NCBI RefSeq assembly: GCF_000333015.1
Contig: NZ_BANT01000012.1
Coordinates: 1 to 64,000, forward strand
Direction: 5' to 3'
DNA: 64,000 bases
Source: Gordonia hirsuta DSM 44140 = NBRC 16056
GTDB taxonomy: Bacteria; Actinomycetota; Actinomycetes; Mycobacteriales; Mycobacteriaceae
In this document: positions 19,451 through 27,759 of the stretch, piece after piece
How the letters are laid out: each line of letters starts with the position of its first letter
Numbering within the stretch: position 1 is the first letter of the stretch
Notes under the pieces: generated by a model
Told to the model about the DNA's origin: nothing
What the model saw: the letters and a program-made list of their open reading frames with translations, nothing else
Database searches by the model: none
Program-made: the position numbers and the translations under genes

Positions 19451-20050
19451 TCAGATGTAGAGCGCCGGTTCGGCGTAGGGGTCGATGATGTCGCCGGACG
19501 GACGCGATTTGGCGGCCACCCCGACGGCGACGTAGCCCTCGGGAACGTCGTGCACCACTACCGCGTTGGCGCCGACCTTCACATCGTCGCCCAGAGTGAT
19601 CGGGCCCAGGATCTTGGCGCCGGCGCCGATCAGCACCCGATCACCCACGGTCGGATGCCGTTTGCCCTTGCTCATGCTGGTGCCGCCCAGGGTCGAGCCG
19701 TGGAACATCAGCACGTCCTCGCCGATCTGCGCGGTCTCGCCGATCACCACCCCCATCCCGTGGTCGATGAAGAACCGCCGTCCGATCACCGCACCGGGAT
19801 GGATCTCCACGCCGGTGAGGAAGCGGGCCAGCTGAGACAGCAGACGGCCGGGGAACTTCAGCGGCAGGGAGCTCACCCACATCGCATGAGCCAGGCGGTA
19901 CAGCCACAGGGCGTGCACGCCGGGATAGGAGACGGCGACGATCAGCTTGTTGCGGGCCGCCGGATCACGATCGCAGGCGGCCTGCAGATCCTCCCGCAGC
20001 AGCGCCGCCAACGACGACGGCGCCGACTGGGCAGGCAGCGGATCGGGCAT
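19451..20050 (-). CDS. cysE: Serine O-acetyltransferase
   Basis: Acetylates L-serine with acetyl-CoA, the first step of cysteine synthesis. The 199 aa product has the helical N-terminus ([19 protein letters not shown]) and a left-handed beta-helix with [31 protein letters not shown], including the catalytic His, then [25 protein letters not shown]. It belongs to the shorter form common in Actinobacteria. The ATG directly follows the cysK stop, so the two are translationally coupled. Confidence 0.95.
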   Translation of the reverse strand: MPDPLPAQSAPSSLAALLREDLQAACDRDPAARNKLIVAVSYPGVHALWLYRLAHAMWVSSLPLKFPGRLLSQLARFLTGVEIHPGAVIGRRFFIDHGMGVVIGETAQIGEDVLMFHGSTLGGTSMSKGKRHPTVGDRVLIGAGAKILGPITLGDDVKVGANAVVVHDVPEGYVAVGVAAKSRPSGDIIDPYAEPALYI

Positions 20051-20989
20051 TCAGTCCACGAGACCTTCGAACAGCGGTGTGGACAGATAGCGCTCACCGA
20101 AGTCGGGCAGGACCACCACGATGGTCTTGCCGGCCGATTCGGGACGCTTGGCCACGGCTACGGCGGCGGCCAGGGCCGCTCCGGAGGAGATACCGACCAG
20201 CAGACCTTCCTGGGCGGCAGCCTTGCGGGCCCACTCCAGTGCGGTCTCGGCGTTGATGTCGAGCACCTCGTCGTAGACGTCGGTGTCGAGGATCTCGGGG
20301 ATGAAGTTGGCGCCCAGCCCCTGGATCTTGTGCGGTCCGGGGGCGCCGCCGTTGAGGATCGGCGACTCCTCGGGCTCGACGGCGATGACCTTGACCTGCG
20401 GCTTGCGCTCCTTGAGCACCTGGCCGACGCCGGAGATGGTGCCGCCGGTGCCGATGCCGGCGACGAAGACGTCGACCGCACCGTCGGTGTCGGCCCAGAC
20501 CTCCTCGGCGGTGGTGTTGCGATGGACGGCCAGGTTCGCCGGGTTGGCGAACTGTCGGGCCAGCACGGCGCCGGGCCGCGAGGCGGCGATCTCCTCGGCG
20601 CGGCGCACCGCACCGGCCATCCCCTCGGCGGCCGGGGTCAGTTCCAGCTCGGCACCGAAGGCACGCAGCAGGGCGCGGCGCTCCTTGGACATCGATTCGG
20701 GCATGGCGATCACCACGTCGTAGCCGCGGGCGGCGCCGACCATCGCCAGGGCGATACCGGTGTTACCGGAGGTGGCCTCGACGATGGTGCCGCCGGGTGG
20801 CAGCGTGCCGTCGGCTTCGGCGGCGTCGATGATGGCGACGGCGATGCGGTCCTTCACCGAGTTGGCCGGGTTGTAGAACTCGAGCTTGGCCAGCACGGTG
20901 GCGTCGGCGCCCTCGGTGATGCGGTTCAGGCGGACCAGCGGGGTACGGCCGACCACAGCGGAGACATCGTCGTAGTAATTCGCAGGCAC
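20051..20989 (-). CDS. cysK: Cysteine synthase A (O-acetylserine sulfhydrylase)
   Basis: Replaces the acetyl group of O-acetylserine with sulfide to give cysteine. The 312 aa fold-type II PLP enzyme has RTPLVRLNR, the PLP lysine K46 in [23 protein letters not shown] and the phosphate loop [15 protein letters not shown] 20989 is preferred: GAAGGAAG lies about five bases upstream and the protein then starts [16 protein letters not shown] like its homologues; an earlier ATG would add 53 non-conserved residues. It is the first gene of the cysK-cysE unit. Confidence 0.96.
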   Translation of the reverse strand: MPANYYDDVSAVVGRTPLVRLNRITEGADATVLAKLEFYNPANSVKDRIAVAIIDAAEADGTLPPGGTIVEATSGNTGIALAMVGAARGYDVVIAMPESMSKERRALLRAFGAELELTPAAEGMAGAVRRAEEIAASRPGAVLARQFANPANLAVHRNTTAEEVWADTDGAVDVFVAGIGTGGTISGVGQVLKERKPQVKVIAVEPEESPILNGGAPGPHKIQGLGANFIPEILDTDVYDEVLDINAETALEWARKAAAQEGLLVGISSGAALAAAVAVAKRPESAGKTIVVVLPDFGERYLSTPLFEGLVD

Positions 20990-21035
20990 GGGGCTTCCTT
21001 CTTCAGGCGTGAGGCGGGGATGCGTTAGCTTCAGC

Positions 21036-21638
21036 CTAGTCCAGGCCGCGGGCGGCCAGTGTGTCAGCGAAACGGTCGGCGGTCTCCAGGGTCGCCAGGA
21101 CCGCCGGAACGATGAGCACGCGGGGGCCCGGTCGCAGTCCGCGGGCACGTCGTGCCTGGTCGACCTGACCGAAGACCTCTGCGATGAGCGGAATCGAGCG
21201 GATTGTCAAGGCTAGAGCCATCGCGATTAAATCTGTGCGCACACCGAGTTTCTGCAGGGGGGCCAGCACCGCGATCAGCGTGTCGAGGATGTCGCTGGTG
21301 CGCGTGGTCAGAGTGACCACGGCGGCCAGGGCGATCGAGGCCAGCAGGATCGCGCCGACGATCAGCGCCTTGTGCCAGCCGGCGACGATCAGCTGGACCG
21401 CCACGATGATCGCCACCATCAGCAGGGCCCCGCGCATCAGCGGCCAAGCGCGCCGCGGGCCGATCCCGGCCACCGCGAAGACGGCGGCGACCCCGGCCAC
21501 CGCGGCAGCCGCGGCGATCGGCGTCGAGACGAAGATCGACAGCGCCGCGATCGCCGCGAACAGCGCCAGGAGTTTGACTCCGGCGGGCAGCCGGTGCACG
21601 GGGGAGCGGCCGGGAATGTACGTGCCGAGCATGGTCAT
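21036..21638 (-). CDS. bioN: ECF transporter transmembrane protein BioN (EcfT)
   Basis: 200 aa with five or so hydrophobic segments. This is the scaffold subunit that joins the substrate-binding protein to the ATPase in an energy-coupling-factor transporter. The coupling motif QARRARGL near residue 166 is present, as is the start [18 protein letters not shown] typical of CbiQ/BioN proteins. ATG 21638 lies 10 bases after the bioM stop. As the third gene of bioY-bioM-bioN it most likely serves biotin uptake. Confidence 0.88.
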   Translation of the reverse strand: MTMLGTYIPGRSPVHRLPAGVKLLALFAAIAALSIFVSTPIAAAAAVAGVAAVFAVAGIGPRRAWPLMRGALLMVAIIVAVQLIVAGWHKALIVGAILLASIALAAVVTLTTRTSDILDTLIAVLAPLQKLGVRTDLIAMALALTIRSIPLIAEVFGQVDQARRARGLRPGPRVLIVPAVLATLETADRFADTLAARGLD

Positions 21639-21648
21639 GGCCGCACCC

Positions 21649-22335
21649 CTATCCGCGCGCCATCAGCCGGCGGTAGAAGTCGATCGCCGGCCCCGGCTCG
21701 TCGTCGGCGACCAGGCGGCCGTCGTCGAGCACCAGCACGCGCTGGTAGTCGGCCAGCAGTTCCAGATCGTGGGACAGGACGATGAGCTGCTCGTCGAGGC
21801 CGGCCAGCACCTCGCGCAGCATCGCGGCGTTGCGCAGATCCAGCATGGTGGTCGGCTCGTCGGCGATCAGGATCGACGGCCCCAGCACCATGATCGAGGC
21901 CAGCGCCAGCAACTGCTTCTGCCCGCCGGACAGTGTGTGCGAGGGCTGGTCGGCGTGGTCGGCGAGCCCGAAATCGGCGAGGGTGGCCAGGGCGTGTTCG
22001 CGGCGTCGTCGTTTATCGTTCTCGACGCGGGTCAGCGACAGTTCAATGTCTTCGACGACGGTGGGCATGATGATCTGCCGATCCGGATCGGAGAAGATGA
22101 AGCCGACCTGACGGCGGACCTTGCGCTTGTTCTTGGCGACGTTCAGGCCGTTGACGGTGACGGTCCCCGAATCCGGGATCACCAGACCGTTCATCATGCG
22201 GGCGAACGTCGATTTGCCGCTGCCGTTGGCCCCGACGATCCCGATGCGATCCTGCGTGAGTTCGACGCTGATTCCGCGCAGCACCCGGCGGTCGCCGAAG
22301 CTGTGGGCGACGTCGTCGAACTCGATGGAGGTCAC
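21649..22335 (-). CDS. bioM: ECF transporter ATP-binding protein BioM
   Basis: 228 aa ABC ATPase. Walker A GANGSGKST, a Q-loop-like segment GFIFSDPDRQI, signature TLSGGQKQLLALA, Walker B SILIADEPTTMLDL and the switch histidine in LIVLSHDLELL are all present. It powers the biotin ECF transporter with BioN and BioY. GTG 22335 overlaps the bioY stop as GTGA; a longer reading from 22566 is out of line with the family and would cover bioY. Confidence 0.92.
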   Translation of the reverse strand: MTSIEFDDVAHSFGDRRVLRGISVELTQDRIGIVGANGSGKSTFARMMNGLVIPDSGTVTVNGLNVAKNKRKVRRQVGFIFSDPDRQIIMPTVVEDIELSLTRVENDKRRRREHALATLADFGLADHADQPSHTLSGGQKQLLALASIMVLGPSILIADEPTTMLDLRNAAMLREVLAGLDEQLIVLSHDLELLADYQRVLVLDDGRLVADDEPGPAIDFYRRLMARG

Positions 22336-22919
22336 GTCGCCGGGCGGCGCAGCCGGATCGGCGCGATCAGGCCGGGACGGCCCCGGTGCACGGCGGCGGC
22401 GACCAGGGCGGCCAGCACGGCCTTGATCACATCGCCGATGGTGTACGGGCCCATCACGCTGATCGCGGCGGTGAACGACATGTGCCCCATCGCCATCATG
22501 TAGGGGATCCCGCAGGCGTAGATGACCACCACACCGCCCAGGATGTTGATCAGAATGCCCAGCCACAGGCGATAGCGCGGCATCATGAACGCGGTCAGCA
22601 GGCCGATGACGAAGGCGCCGGGCAGGAATCCCAGGAAGAATCCGCCGCGTCCCGGGCTGGCCAGCGAGGTGGTGCCGTTGATGAATCCGGCCAGGATCGG
22701 CAGGCCGGCCAGGGCCAGCACCATGAAGATCACCACCGCCAGGGTGCCTTTGCGCGGGCCCAGGACCGCCCCGGCCATCATGACTCCGAGCGTCTGCAGG
22801 GTCATCGGGATCCCGCTGGCGAGGTTGAACGCTCCGGGAATGCCCAGCACCGCGATCAGGGCGGCGAAGACCGCGGCCTGAGCGAGGTCGTTGATGGAGA
22901 ACTTCAGGAAGCCTGGCAC
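22332..22919 (-). CDS. bioY: Biotin ECF transporter substrate-binding protein BioY
   Basis: 195 aa integral membrane S-component. IPMTLQTLGVMMAGAVLGPRKGTLAVVIFM and the Gly-rich SPGRGGFFLGFLPGAFVIG match the family core, which binds biotin with very high affinity. GTG 22919 is chosen because TACCCT lies six bases upstream, fitting a leaderless start, and because the protein then has the usual length; earlier codons run back into the preceding gene. It is the first gene of bioYMN. Confidence 0.9.
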   Translation of the reverse strand: MPGFLKFSINDLAQAAVFAALIAVLGIPGAFNLASGIPMTLQTLGVMMAGAVLGPRKGTLAVVIFMVLALAGLPILAGFINGTTSLASPGRGGFFLGFLPGAFVIGLLTAFMMPRYRLWLGILINILGGVVVIYACGIPYMMAMGHMSFTAAISVMGPYTIGDVIKAVLAALVAAAVHRGRPGLIAPIRLRRPAT

Positions 22920-22925
22920 CCGATA

Positions 22926-22931
22926 AGGGTA
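22926..22931 (-). promoter_or_regulatory. -10 hexamer TACCCT for bioYMN
   Basis: On the minus strand TACCCT is followed by six bases and the bioY GTG. There is no ribosome site at this start, so the hexamer supports both the start and a leaderless transcript. Confidence 0.45.
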
Positions 22932-22954
22932 GGACAGGTCGCGCCGCGGTGCGC

Positions 22955-23629
22955 TCAGGGTGTGCCGAAGGTGAACGCCAGGTCCCACGGTTCCAGGCCC
23001 CAGCGGCTGATCGCGTCGATCATCAGGGTCGGGGCGACGCTGAGCGCCTCCGGTGTCGCCGATGCGCTCAGTTCTTGGGTGGGCCGCCCGGCGATCAAGT
23101 GTGGTTCCCACAGCTGTGAACCGTGCGGATCGGGGGCGGTGTCGATGACGCAGATCGGTCCGTCCTCGCCGTCGATCACCGTGAACAGGCAGAACGGCTC
23201 GCCGGGTGCCGTCGGGTCGCCCTGTTCGACGATCAGGTATTCGCCGGTGGCGACGCAGTGCTCGACCGCCTGGGTGAGAACATCGTGGAAGTCGCCGGCC
23301 ACCGAGTCGTCATGCGGCTGGTCCACCGGTTCGAGACGCAGGACGGTCTCGTCGGGCCCGTGCACCACCAGGGTGCCGCTCTCGGTGCTCAGCAGTCCCA
23401 CCTCCCGGAAGTGCCGCTGGTCCTCGGCGTCGTCCCGCGGGTGGGCTCGATGTGTCCGGCCGATCCGCCCGGTCGCCAGCGCGCCGGTCAGCCAGTCGGC
23501 ATCCGGGGACGACCACAGGTGGGTCTGGCCGCCGTCGTGGTACCAGGTGCGGACCAGGCCGCCCACACACGGGCTCAACTGCACGCGAATCGCCTCGCTG
23601 CCAGCAGGTGTCATCGGCTCGCTGGCCAT
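22955..23629 (-). CDS. Conserved protein of unknown function
   Basis: 224 aa, acidic and soluble, with no signal peptide or membrane segment. Visible features are a conserved-looking LSPCVGGLVRTWYHDGGQTHLWSS near the start and an ordered C-terminal part ending PTLMIDAISRWGLEPWDLAF. I do not recognise the family. ATG 23629 is chosen because AGGGGG lies about seven bases upstream; a start at 23665 would add 12 residues. It lies between ddh and bioY on the same strand, 54 bases from ddh and 35 from bioY. Confidence 0.6.
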   Translation of the reverse strand: MASEPMTPAGSEAIRVQLSPCVGGLVRTWYHDGGQTHLWSSPDADWLTGALATGRIGRTHRAHPRDDAEDQRHFREVGLLSTESGTLVVHGPDETVLRLEPVDQPHDDSVAGDFHDVLTQAVEHCVATGEYLIVEQGDPTAPGEPFCLFTVIDGEDGPICVIDTAPDPHGSQLWEPHLIAGRPTQELSASATPEALSVAPTLMIDAISRWGLEPWDLAFTFGTP

Positions 23630-23683
23630 TCTCGCCCCCTTGTTCGGATCACCGGCGTCGTTCACCGGCTGCGGTCGCTCGGC

Positions 23684-24670
23684 TTACAGGTAGTCCGCAC
23701 GCAGCTGTTCCGGCGACAGCGGTGAGAGCAGCCCCGGGGCGACGTCGTACACGGTCTGAGCGCCGACGACGCCGGCCCGGTTCATGCGGGCGGCGGCGCG
23801 GGCGTAGGCCACCAGGACGCTGGCGGTGAATTCCGGATTCGATTCCAGGGCCAGCTGATATTCGATCACCTGTTGGGTGCCCGGCGAGGTGGTGCCGCTG
23901 CGGATCACGAAGCCGCCGTGCGGCATGCCCTGGTGGTCGCGTTCGAGTTCCTGCGCGCTGATGAAGTGCACGGTGGTGTCATAGGGCTCGAAGTAGTCGG
24001 GCATGGAGACGATCTCGGCGCGCACCGTCTCGGCGTCGGCGCCCTCCTCGAGCACCACGAAGCACTCGCGGGTGTGGCGCTCGCGGGTGGACAGATCCGG
24101 GTGCTCACCGGCGCGGACCCTCTCCATCGCGGCCTCCGAGGGCAGCGTGTACTGGACGCCACCGGCGACTCCGGGAACCCGACGCAGGGCATCGGAGTGA
24201 CCCTGGCTCAGGCCGCGCCCCCAGAACGTGTAGGTGGCACCCTGCGGAATGATGGCCTCGCTGAAGACCCGGTTCAGGGAGAACAGGCCCGGGTCCCAGC
24301 CGGTGGAGATCACGGCGGTGGTGCCTGCCGGGCGGGCGGCCGCATCGACGGCGGCGAAGTGCTCGGGGATGTGTGCATGGTTGTCGTAGCTGTCGACGAT
24401 GCTGAATCGGGCTGCCAGGGCAGGGCTCTGCTCCGGGAGATCGCTACGCGAGCCGCCGCAGAGGATAAGCACGTCGATGTCGTCGCGGTCGCGATCCAGC
24501 TCGTCGATTGCGAACACCTCGGTCGCAGTGCCGACGGTCGTGACACTGGCGGGGTCACGCCGGGTGAAGACACCGGTCAGCGACATATCCGGGCTCAGTC
24601 CGATCGCGGTCTCGACGCCGCGTCCCAGGTTTCCGTAGCCAACAATCCCGACCCGAATCTGTGTCGTCAC
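23684..24670 (-). CDS. ddh: meso-Diaminopimelate D-dehydrogenase
   Basis: NADPH-dependent reductive amination of tetrahydrodipicolinate directly to meso-diaminopimelate, a one-step route to cell-wall and lysine precursors. The 328 aa protein aligns along its length with Corynebacterium glutamicum Ddh: RVGIVGYGNLGRGVE, TVDTYDNH-like IVDSYDNHAHIP, VISTGWDPGLFSLNRV, TFWGRGLSQGHSDALRRVPGV, MPDYFEPYDTTVHF and MPHGGFVI. GTG 24670 has AGAGGA about nine bases upstream and gives the family start. The gene is absent from M. tuberculosis, so it is an accessory route here. Confidence 0.95.
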   Translation of the reverse strand: MTTQIRVGIVGYGNLGRGVETAIGLSPDMSLTGVFTRRDPASVTTVGTATEVFAIDELDRDRDDIDVLILCGGSRSDLPEQSPALAARFSIVDSYDNHAHIPEHFAAVDAAARPAGTTAVISTGWDPGLFSLNRVFSEAIIPQGATYTFWGRGLSQGHSDALRRVPGVAGGVQYTLPSEAAMERVRAGEHPDLSTRERHTRECFVVLEEGADAETVRAEIVSMPDYFEPYDTTVHFISAQELERDHQGMPHGGFVIRSGTTSPGTQQVIEYQLALESNPEFTASVLVAYARAAARMNRAGVVGAQTVYDVAPGLLSPLSPEQLRADYL

Positions 24671-24833
24671 GGGTAATGGTCCTCTCGTCGTGCGCGCTCG
24701 CCGGCGAGTCCAGCCGACCGGGCCGAGTCTATCGACCGCCGGACCGGATGCCGACCCCGGTTCCCGGTGGCGTTTCCCGGCTACCGTGGAAGGTGAGGAC
24801 TTCAGCGGTGAGGCCTGCAGAGAGGAGACGGCG

Positions 24834-25478
24834 ATGGCGACCGAAGTGACGGTGATCGGTGGAACGGGTTTTGCGGGAGCGCACATCGTCGAGGCCGCGG
24901 CGGTGGCCGGGCTGGATGTGCGCAGTTTCAGCCGCCACGAGGCCCCGATGCAGATTGCGAATGTGGACTATCGACGCGGGTCGGTTCTGGAGGCGGACAC
25001 CCGCGCCCGAGCCCTCGACGGTGCCGATGTGGTGATCGTGGCGATCTCTCCGCGGGGCGATATGGCCGGCCGGGTGCGCCCGGCGATCGCGGCCTTGGCC
25101 GCCGAGGCGGCGCACGCCGGTGTCCGGCTGGGGGTGATCGGCGGTGCGGGCTCATTGCACGTCAGCGAGGGGGGTCCGTTGCTGATCGACGGTGACTTTC
25201 CGGCGGAAGCCAGGGCCGAGGCCGCCGAGATGGCGCAGGTTCTCGACGATCTGCGGGCCACTCCGGACGCACTGGACTGGTTTCTGGTGAGCCCCGCTGC
25301 GTCGTTCGGTGCCGCCGCACCGGGGGTCTACCGCGGCGAGTATCGGGTCGGCGATGATGTGCTGCTCACCGACGAGAACGGCGAGTCGCAGATCTCCGGT
25401 GCTGATTTCGGCGTGGCGGTGATCGACGAGGTGACCCGGCCCGCGCATCGACGCAGCCGGTTCACCGTCGCCTATTGA
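24834..25478 (+). CDS. NAD(P)-binding atypical SDR oxidoreductase
   Basis: 214 aa Rossmann protein starting VTVIGGTGFAGAHIVEAA (GxxGxxG), with VVIVAISPRGDM, RLGVIGGAGSLHV and DALDWFLVSPAASFG. It belongs to the NmrA/BVR-B-like group of atypical SDRs that bind NAD(P)H; substrate unknown. The fourth gene segment ISGADFGVAVIDEV is typical of the group. ATG 24834 has AGAGGAG six bases upstream, and a TACCGT hexamer at 24782-24787 could be its -10. It diverges from ddh and is convergent with osmC. Confidence 0.85.
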   Translation: MATEVTVIGGTGFAGAHIVEAAAVAGLDVRSFSRHEAPMQIANVDYRRGSVLEADTRARALDGADVVIVAISPRGDMAGRVRPAIAALAAEAAHAGVRLGVIGGAGSLHVSEGGPLLIDGDFPAEARAEAAEMAQVLDDLRATPDALDWFLVSPAASFGAAAPGVYRGEYRVGDDVLLTDENGESQISGADFGVAVIDEVTRPAHRRSRFTVAY

Positions 25479-25484
25479 GTCCGG

Positions 25485-25919
25485 TCAGGCCTCGACGATC
25501 TCGCTCTCCAGGATGAACTCGGCATTCATCGAATTGGAGACCAGGCACGCGCTTTCGGTCTTGGCCAGCAGCTGCTCGATCTGAGCGCGATCGGCGCCGG
25601 CGGGAAGGACCAGTTGCACCTTCTGGGTCACCTGGGTGAAGCGGGTGACCCGGTCGACACGATCGAGGACACCGGAGGCGTCCACGCGCATGTCGATCCA
25701 GTCGACCTTGTTGTGGGCGGCGACCGCGCGCCAGGTCAGCACGAAGCAGTTGGCCACGGCGGCGATCATCAGCGTCTCCGGTGACCACATCCCCTCCGGC
25801 CCGCCGAACTCCGGCGGTGTCTCGGTGATGAGCTCGTTGAGGCCGGGGGAGGACAGGGTGATCGGCTCGCCCGGCTCGCTGATGGCGGAGGCGGCGTAGT
25901 GGTGGGGAAGTTTCTGCAT
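25485..25919 (-). CDS. OsmC/Ohr family peroxiredoxin-like protein
   Basis: 144 aa. The two conserved cysteines are C58 (AAVANCFVLTW) and C125 (TESACLVSNSM), in the spacing of OsmC-type thiol peroxidases; the PEGMWSPETLMIAA segment also fits. Members detoxify organic hydroperoxides, and some act on persulfides. ATG 25919 is chosen over the TTG at 25928 because it lies seven bases after TATATT, a -10 hexamer embedded in a perfect palindrome (25927-25948). The regulatory context suggests sulfane-sulfur or metal stress rather than general peroxide stress. Confidence 0.88.
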   Translation of the reverse strand: MQKLPHHYAASAISEPGEPITLSSPGLNELITETPPEFGGPEGMWSPETLMIAAVANCFVLTWRAVAAHNKVDWIDMRVDASGVLDRVDRVTRFTQVTQKVQLVLPAGADRAQIEQLLAKTESACLVSNSMNAEFILESEIVEA

Positions 25920-25926
25920 AACGCCC

Positions 25927-25948
25927 AATATACCCCACGGGGTATATT
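25927..25948. promoter_or_regulatory. Perfect 22-bp palindrome, CsoR/CstR-type operator between osmC and transglutaminase gene
   Basis: The arms AATATACCCC and GGGGTATATT flank a central AC. The core ATACCCC-N2-GGGGTAT recurs at 60153-60168. Each arm contains TATATT on its outward strand, so the operator overlaps a -10 hexamer for osmC and could supply one for the divergent gene. The C4/G4-centred form resembles operators of CsoR-family sensors of copper or persulfides. Confidence 0.7.
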
Positions 25949-25987
25949 TCGTGGGCGTTTTCGCGATCTGCTGGCATGCTGGAGCCC

Positions 25988-26698
25988 ATGCCGAACTCAG
26001 AATCGCCGTACACAGAGTCCGCAGCGCTGCTGACCAGCCCGCCGCGGCCGGATTCGACCGAGCCGACGTGGTTCCTGGATTCCGATGACCCCGCGATCGT
26101 CGAATTCGCCGAACGGGTGATCGCCGACGCCGGTGCGCGCACTGACAGGCAGAAGGCCGTGGCGTTGTTCGAGGCGGTCCGCGACGACTGGCGTTACGAC
26201 CCGTACTCGATCACCGATCAGTCCGAGCGATTCCGGGCTTCGGCGGTGCTGGCCAGCGAGGCCAACTGGTGCGTGCCCAAGTCGGTGCTGCTCACCGCGG
26301 CCTGCCGTGCGGCCGGCATTCCCGCCGGCGTCGGTTTCTCCGATGTACGCAACCACCTGCAGAGTGAGAAGCTGCAGGCGCTGATGGGGACCGACCTGTT
26401 CGTCTACCACGGCTATTCGGTGATCTGGCTCGACGGCGCGTGGCGCAAGGCCAGCCCGGCATTCAACCGTGAACTGTGTGAGCGCTTCGGTACCAAGATG
26501 CTCGAGTTCGACGGCGAGTCGGATGCGCTGATGCACCCGTACGACGTCGCCGGTAATCGTCACATGGAGTACGTCCGTGGTCACGGAAGCTACGACGACT
26601 TGCCCTTCGGGCAGATGATCACCGCGATCCGCCAGGCCTACGGACCCGCGGTCACCGCTGGAGTCGACGGCGTGGTAGACCAGGCGTTCCACGGCTGA
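25988..26698 (+). CDS. Transglutaminase-like cysteine protease-fold protein
   Basis: 236 aa. The catalytic cysteine is C95 in EANWCVPKSVLLTAACRAAGIPA and the histidine H141 in FVYHGYSVIWLDG. The third position reads KASPAFN, with Asn160 where classical transglutaminases have Asp, as I recall for this bacterial subgroup. Function unknown; likely a cytoplasmic hydrolase or amidase-like enzyme. ATG 25988 is chosen, with GGAG only three bases upstream; ATG 25976 is an alternative. It diverges from osmC around the palindromic operator and may be co-regulated with it. Confidence 0.8.
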   Translation: MPNSESPYTESAALLTSPPRPDSTEPTWFLDSDDPAIVEFAERVIADAGARTDRQKAVALFEAVRDDWRYDPYSITDQSERFRASAVLASEANWCVPKSVLLTAACRAAGIPAGVGFSDVRNHLQSEKLQALMGTDLFVYHGYSVIWLDGAWRKASPAFNRELCERFGTKMLEFDGESDALMHPYDVAGNRHMEYVRGHGSYDDLPFGQMITAIRQAYGPAVTAGVDGVVDQAFHG

Positions 26699-26705
26699 GG
26701 TTCGT

Positions 26706-26720
26706 CTCTGCTTCGCAGAG
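26706..26720 (+). terminator. Short hairpin after the transglutaminase gene
   Basis: CTCTGC and GCAGAG form a 6-bp stem around TTC, eight bases after the stop codon. There is no T run, so it is a weak or factor-assisted terminator at best. Confidence 0.4.
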
Positions 26721-26750
26721 GTCTGTGGCGTCGACGGTCGCGGCGCTCAT

Positions 26751-26809
26751 CGTGCAGACCCGGCGTTCGTTCCGCGAACGCAGCATTCGTCGTGCAAACG
26801 CGGCGCTCG
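26751..26809 (+). repeat. Intergenic repeat pair with an internal hairpin
   Basis: CGTGCAGACCCGGCGTTCG at 26751-26769 recurs at 26791-26809 with three changes. Between them GCGTTCG and CGAACGC (26763-26781) form a 7-bp stem. The whole gap 26699-26889 has a patchwork of such motifs, including three TCTGTGG words, and no plausible gene. Confidence 0.55.
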
Positions 26810-26889
26810 AGCGCATTCGCAGCACGCGCGCGGGCCGCATCTGTGGTCGAACGCCGCGACGGTGCGTGGAGCGCCGCGGACGTCTGTGG

Positions 26890-27708
26890 TCAGAAGTACT
26901 GAGAGCCGCCGTCCACGCTGAGGTGTTCAGAACTCATGAACTTCGACTCGTCGGAGGCGAGGAAGGCCACGACGTTGGAGATCTCCTCCGGCTGGGCACA
27001 GAACTGCGCGGTGAACGGGGTACCCATCGCGTTGAGCTTCGGGTTGGTGGCACCGGTGCGTTCGAGCTCACCGACCATGTCGCCGCCGCCCATCGGGGTG
27101 GCCACGCCGCCGGGGTGAACGCTGTTGACCCGGACGTTGTATTGGCCGAGCTCGGCGGCGAAGGCGCGGGTCATACCGGTGACGGCGTGTTTGCTGGTGG
27201 TGTACGGAACCATGAAGGGCTGCACCTTCTTGCCGGCGTATGAGCTGATCAAGATGATCGAACCGCCGCCGGCATCGATGACGTGCTGGGCGGTGGCCAT
27301 GACGGTGTTCCACACCCCGCGCACGTTGATCCCCATGACATCGTCGAACGACTCGGGCGTGGTCTCGTTCCACACGACCGGGATGCAGATCCCGGCGTTG
27401 GCCACGACGGTGGTGATCTTGCCAAGCTTGGCGACGGCGTCGTCGGCGATGGCCCGCATCGCCTCGAGGTCGCGCACATCGGCCTGCACGGTGATCACGC
27501 TGCGCCCGGTCTCCTCGACCAGACGACGGGTCTCATCCAGGTCAGCGGGGGTCGCCGATTCGTAAGGCACGCCCGCAGGCAGGGGCGCGGCCAGATCCAC
27601 CGCGACGATGTCGGCGCCCTCCGAAGCCAGCCGTACACAGTGCGTGCGGCCCTGTCCGCGGGCCGCACCGGTGACCAGTGCTACTTGTCCGTCGAGTCGT
27701 CCGGCCAT
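26890..27708 (-). CDS. Mycofactocin-coupled SDR family oxidoreductase
   Basis: 272 aa classical-fold SDR. It has VTGAARGQGRTHCVRLASEGADIVAVDL (cofactor motif GxxxGxG with an Asp after strand 2, so NAD is favoured), NAGI, ISSYAGKK and the catalytic YTTSKHA. The GQGR signature and the insertion after strand 2 (PLPAGVPYESATPADLDETRRLV) are hallmarks of the group that uses non-exchangeable NAD and the redox carrier mycofactocin. Carveol dehydrogenase is a studied relative; the alcohol substrate here is unknown. No mft biosynthesis gene is in the window. Confidence 0.88.
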   Translation of the reverse strand: MAGRLDGQVALVTGAARGQGRTHCVRLASEGADIVAVDLAAPLPAGVPYESATPADLDETRRLVEETGRSVITVQADVRDLEAMRAIADDAVAKLGKITTVVANAGICIPVVWNETTPESFDDVMGINVRGVWNTVMATAQHVIDAGGGSIILISSYAGKKVQPFMVPYTTSKHAVTGMTRAFAAELGQYNVRVNSVHPGGVATPMGGGDMVGELERTGATNPKLNAMGTPFTAQFCAQPEEISNVVAFLASDESKFMSSEHLSVDGGSQYF

Positions 27709-27759
27709 GATGTACTCCGTCCTGTTGTCTGGTTCGCCCGTGTCCGGGCCTGTACCCAG

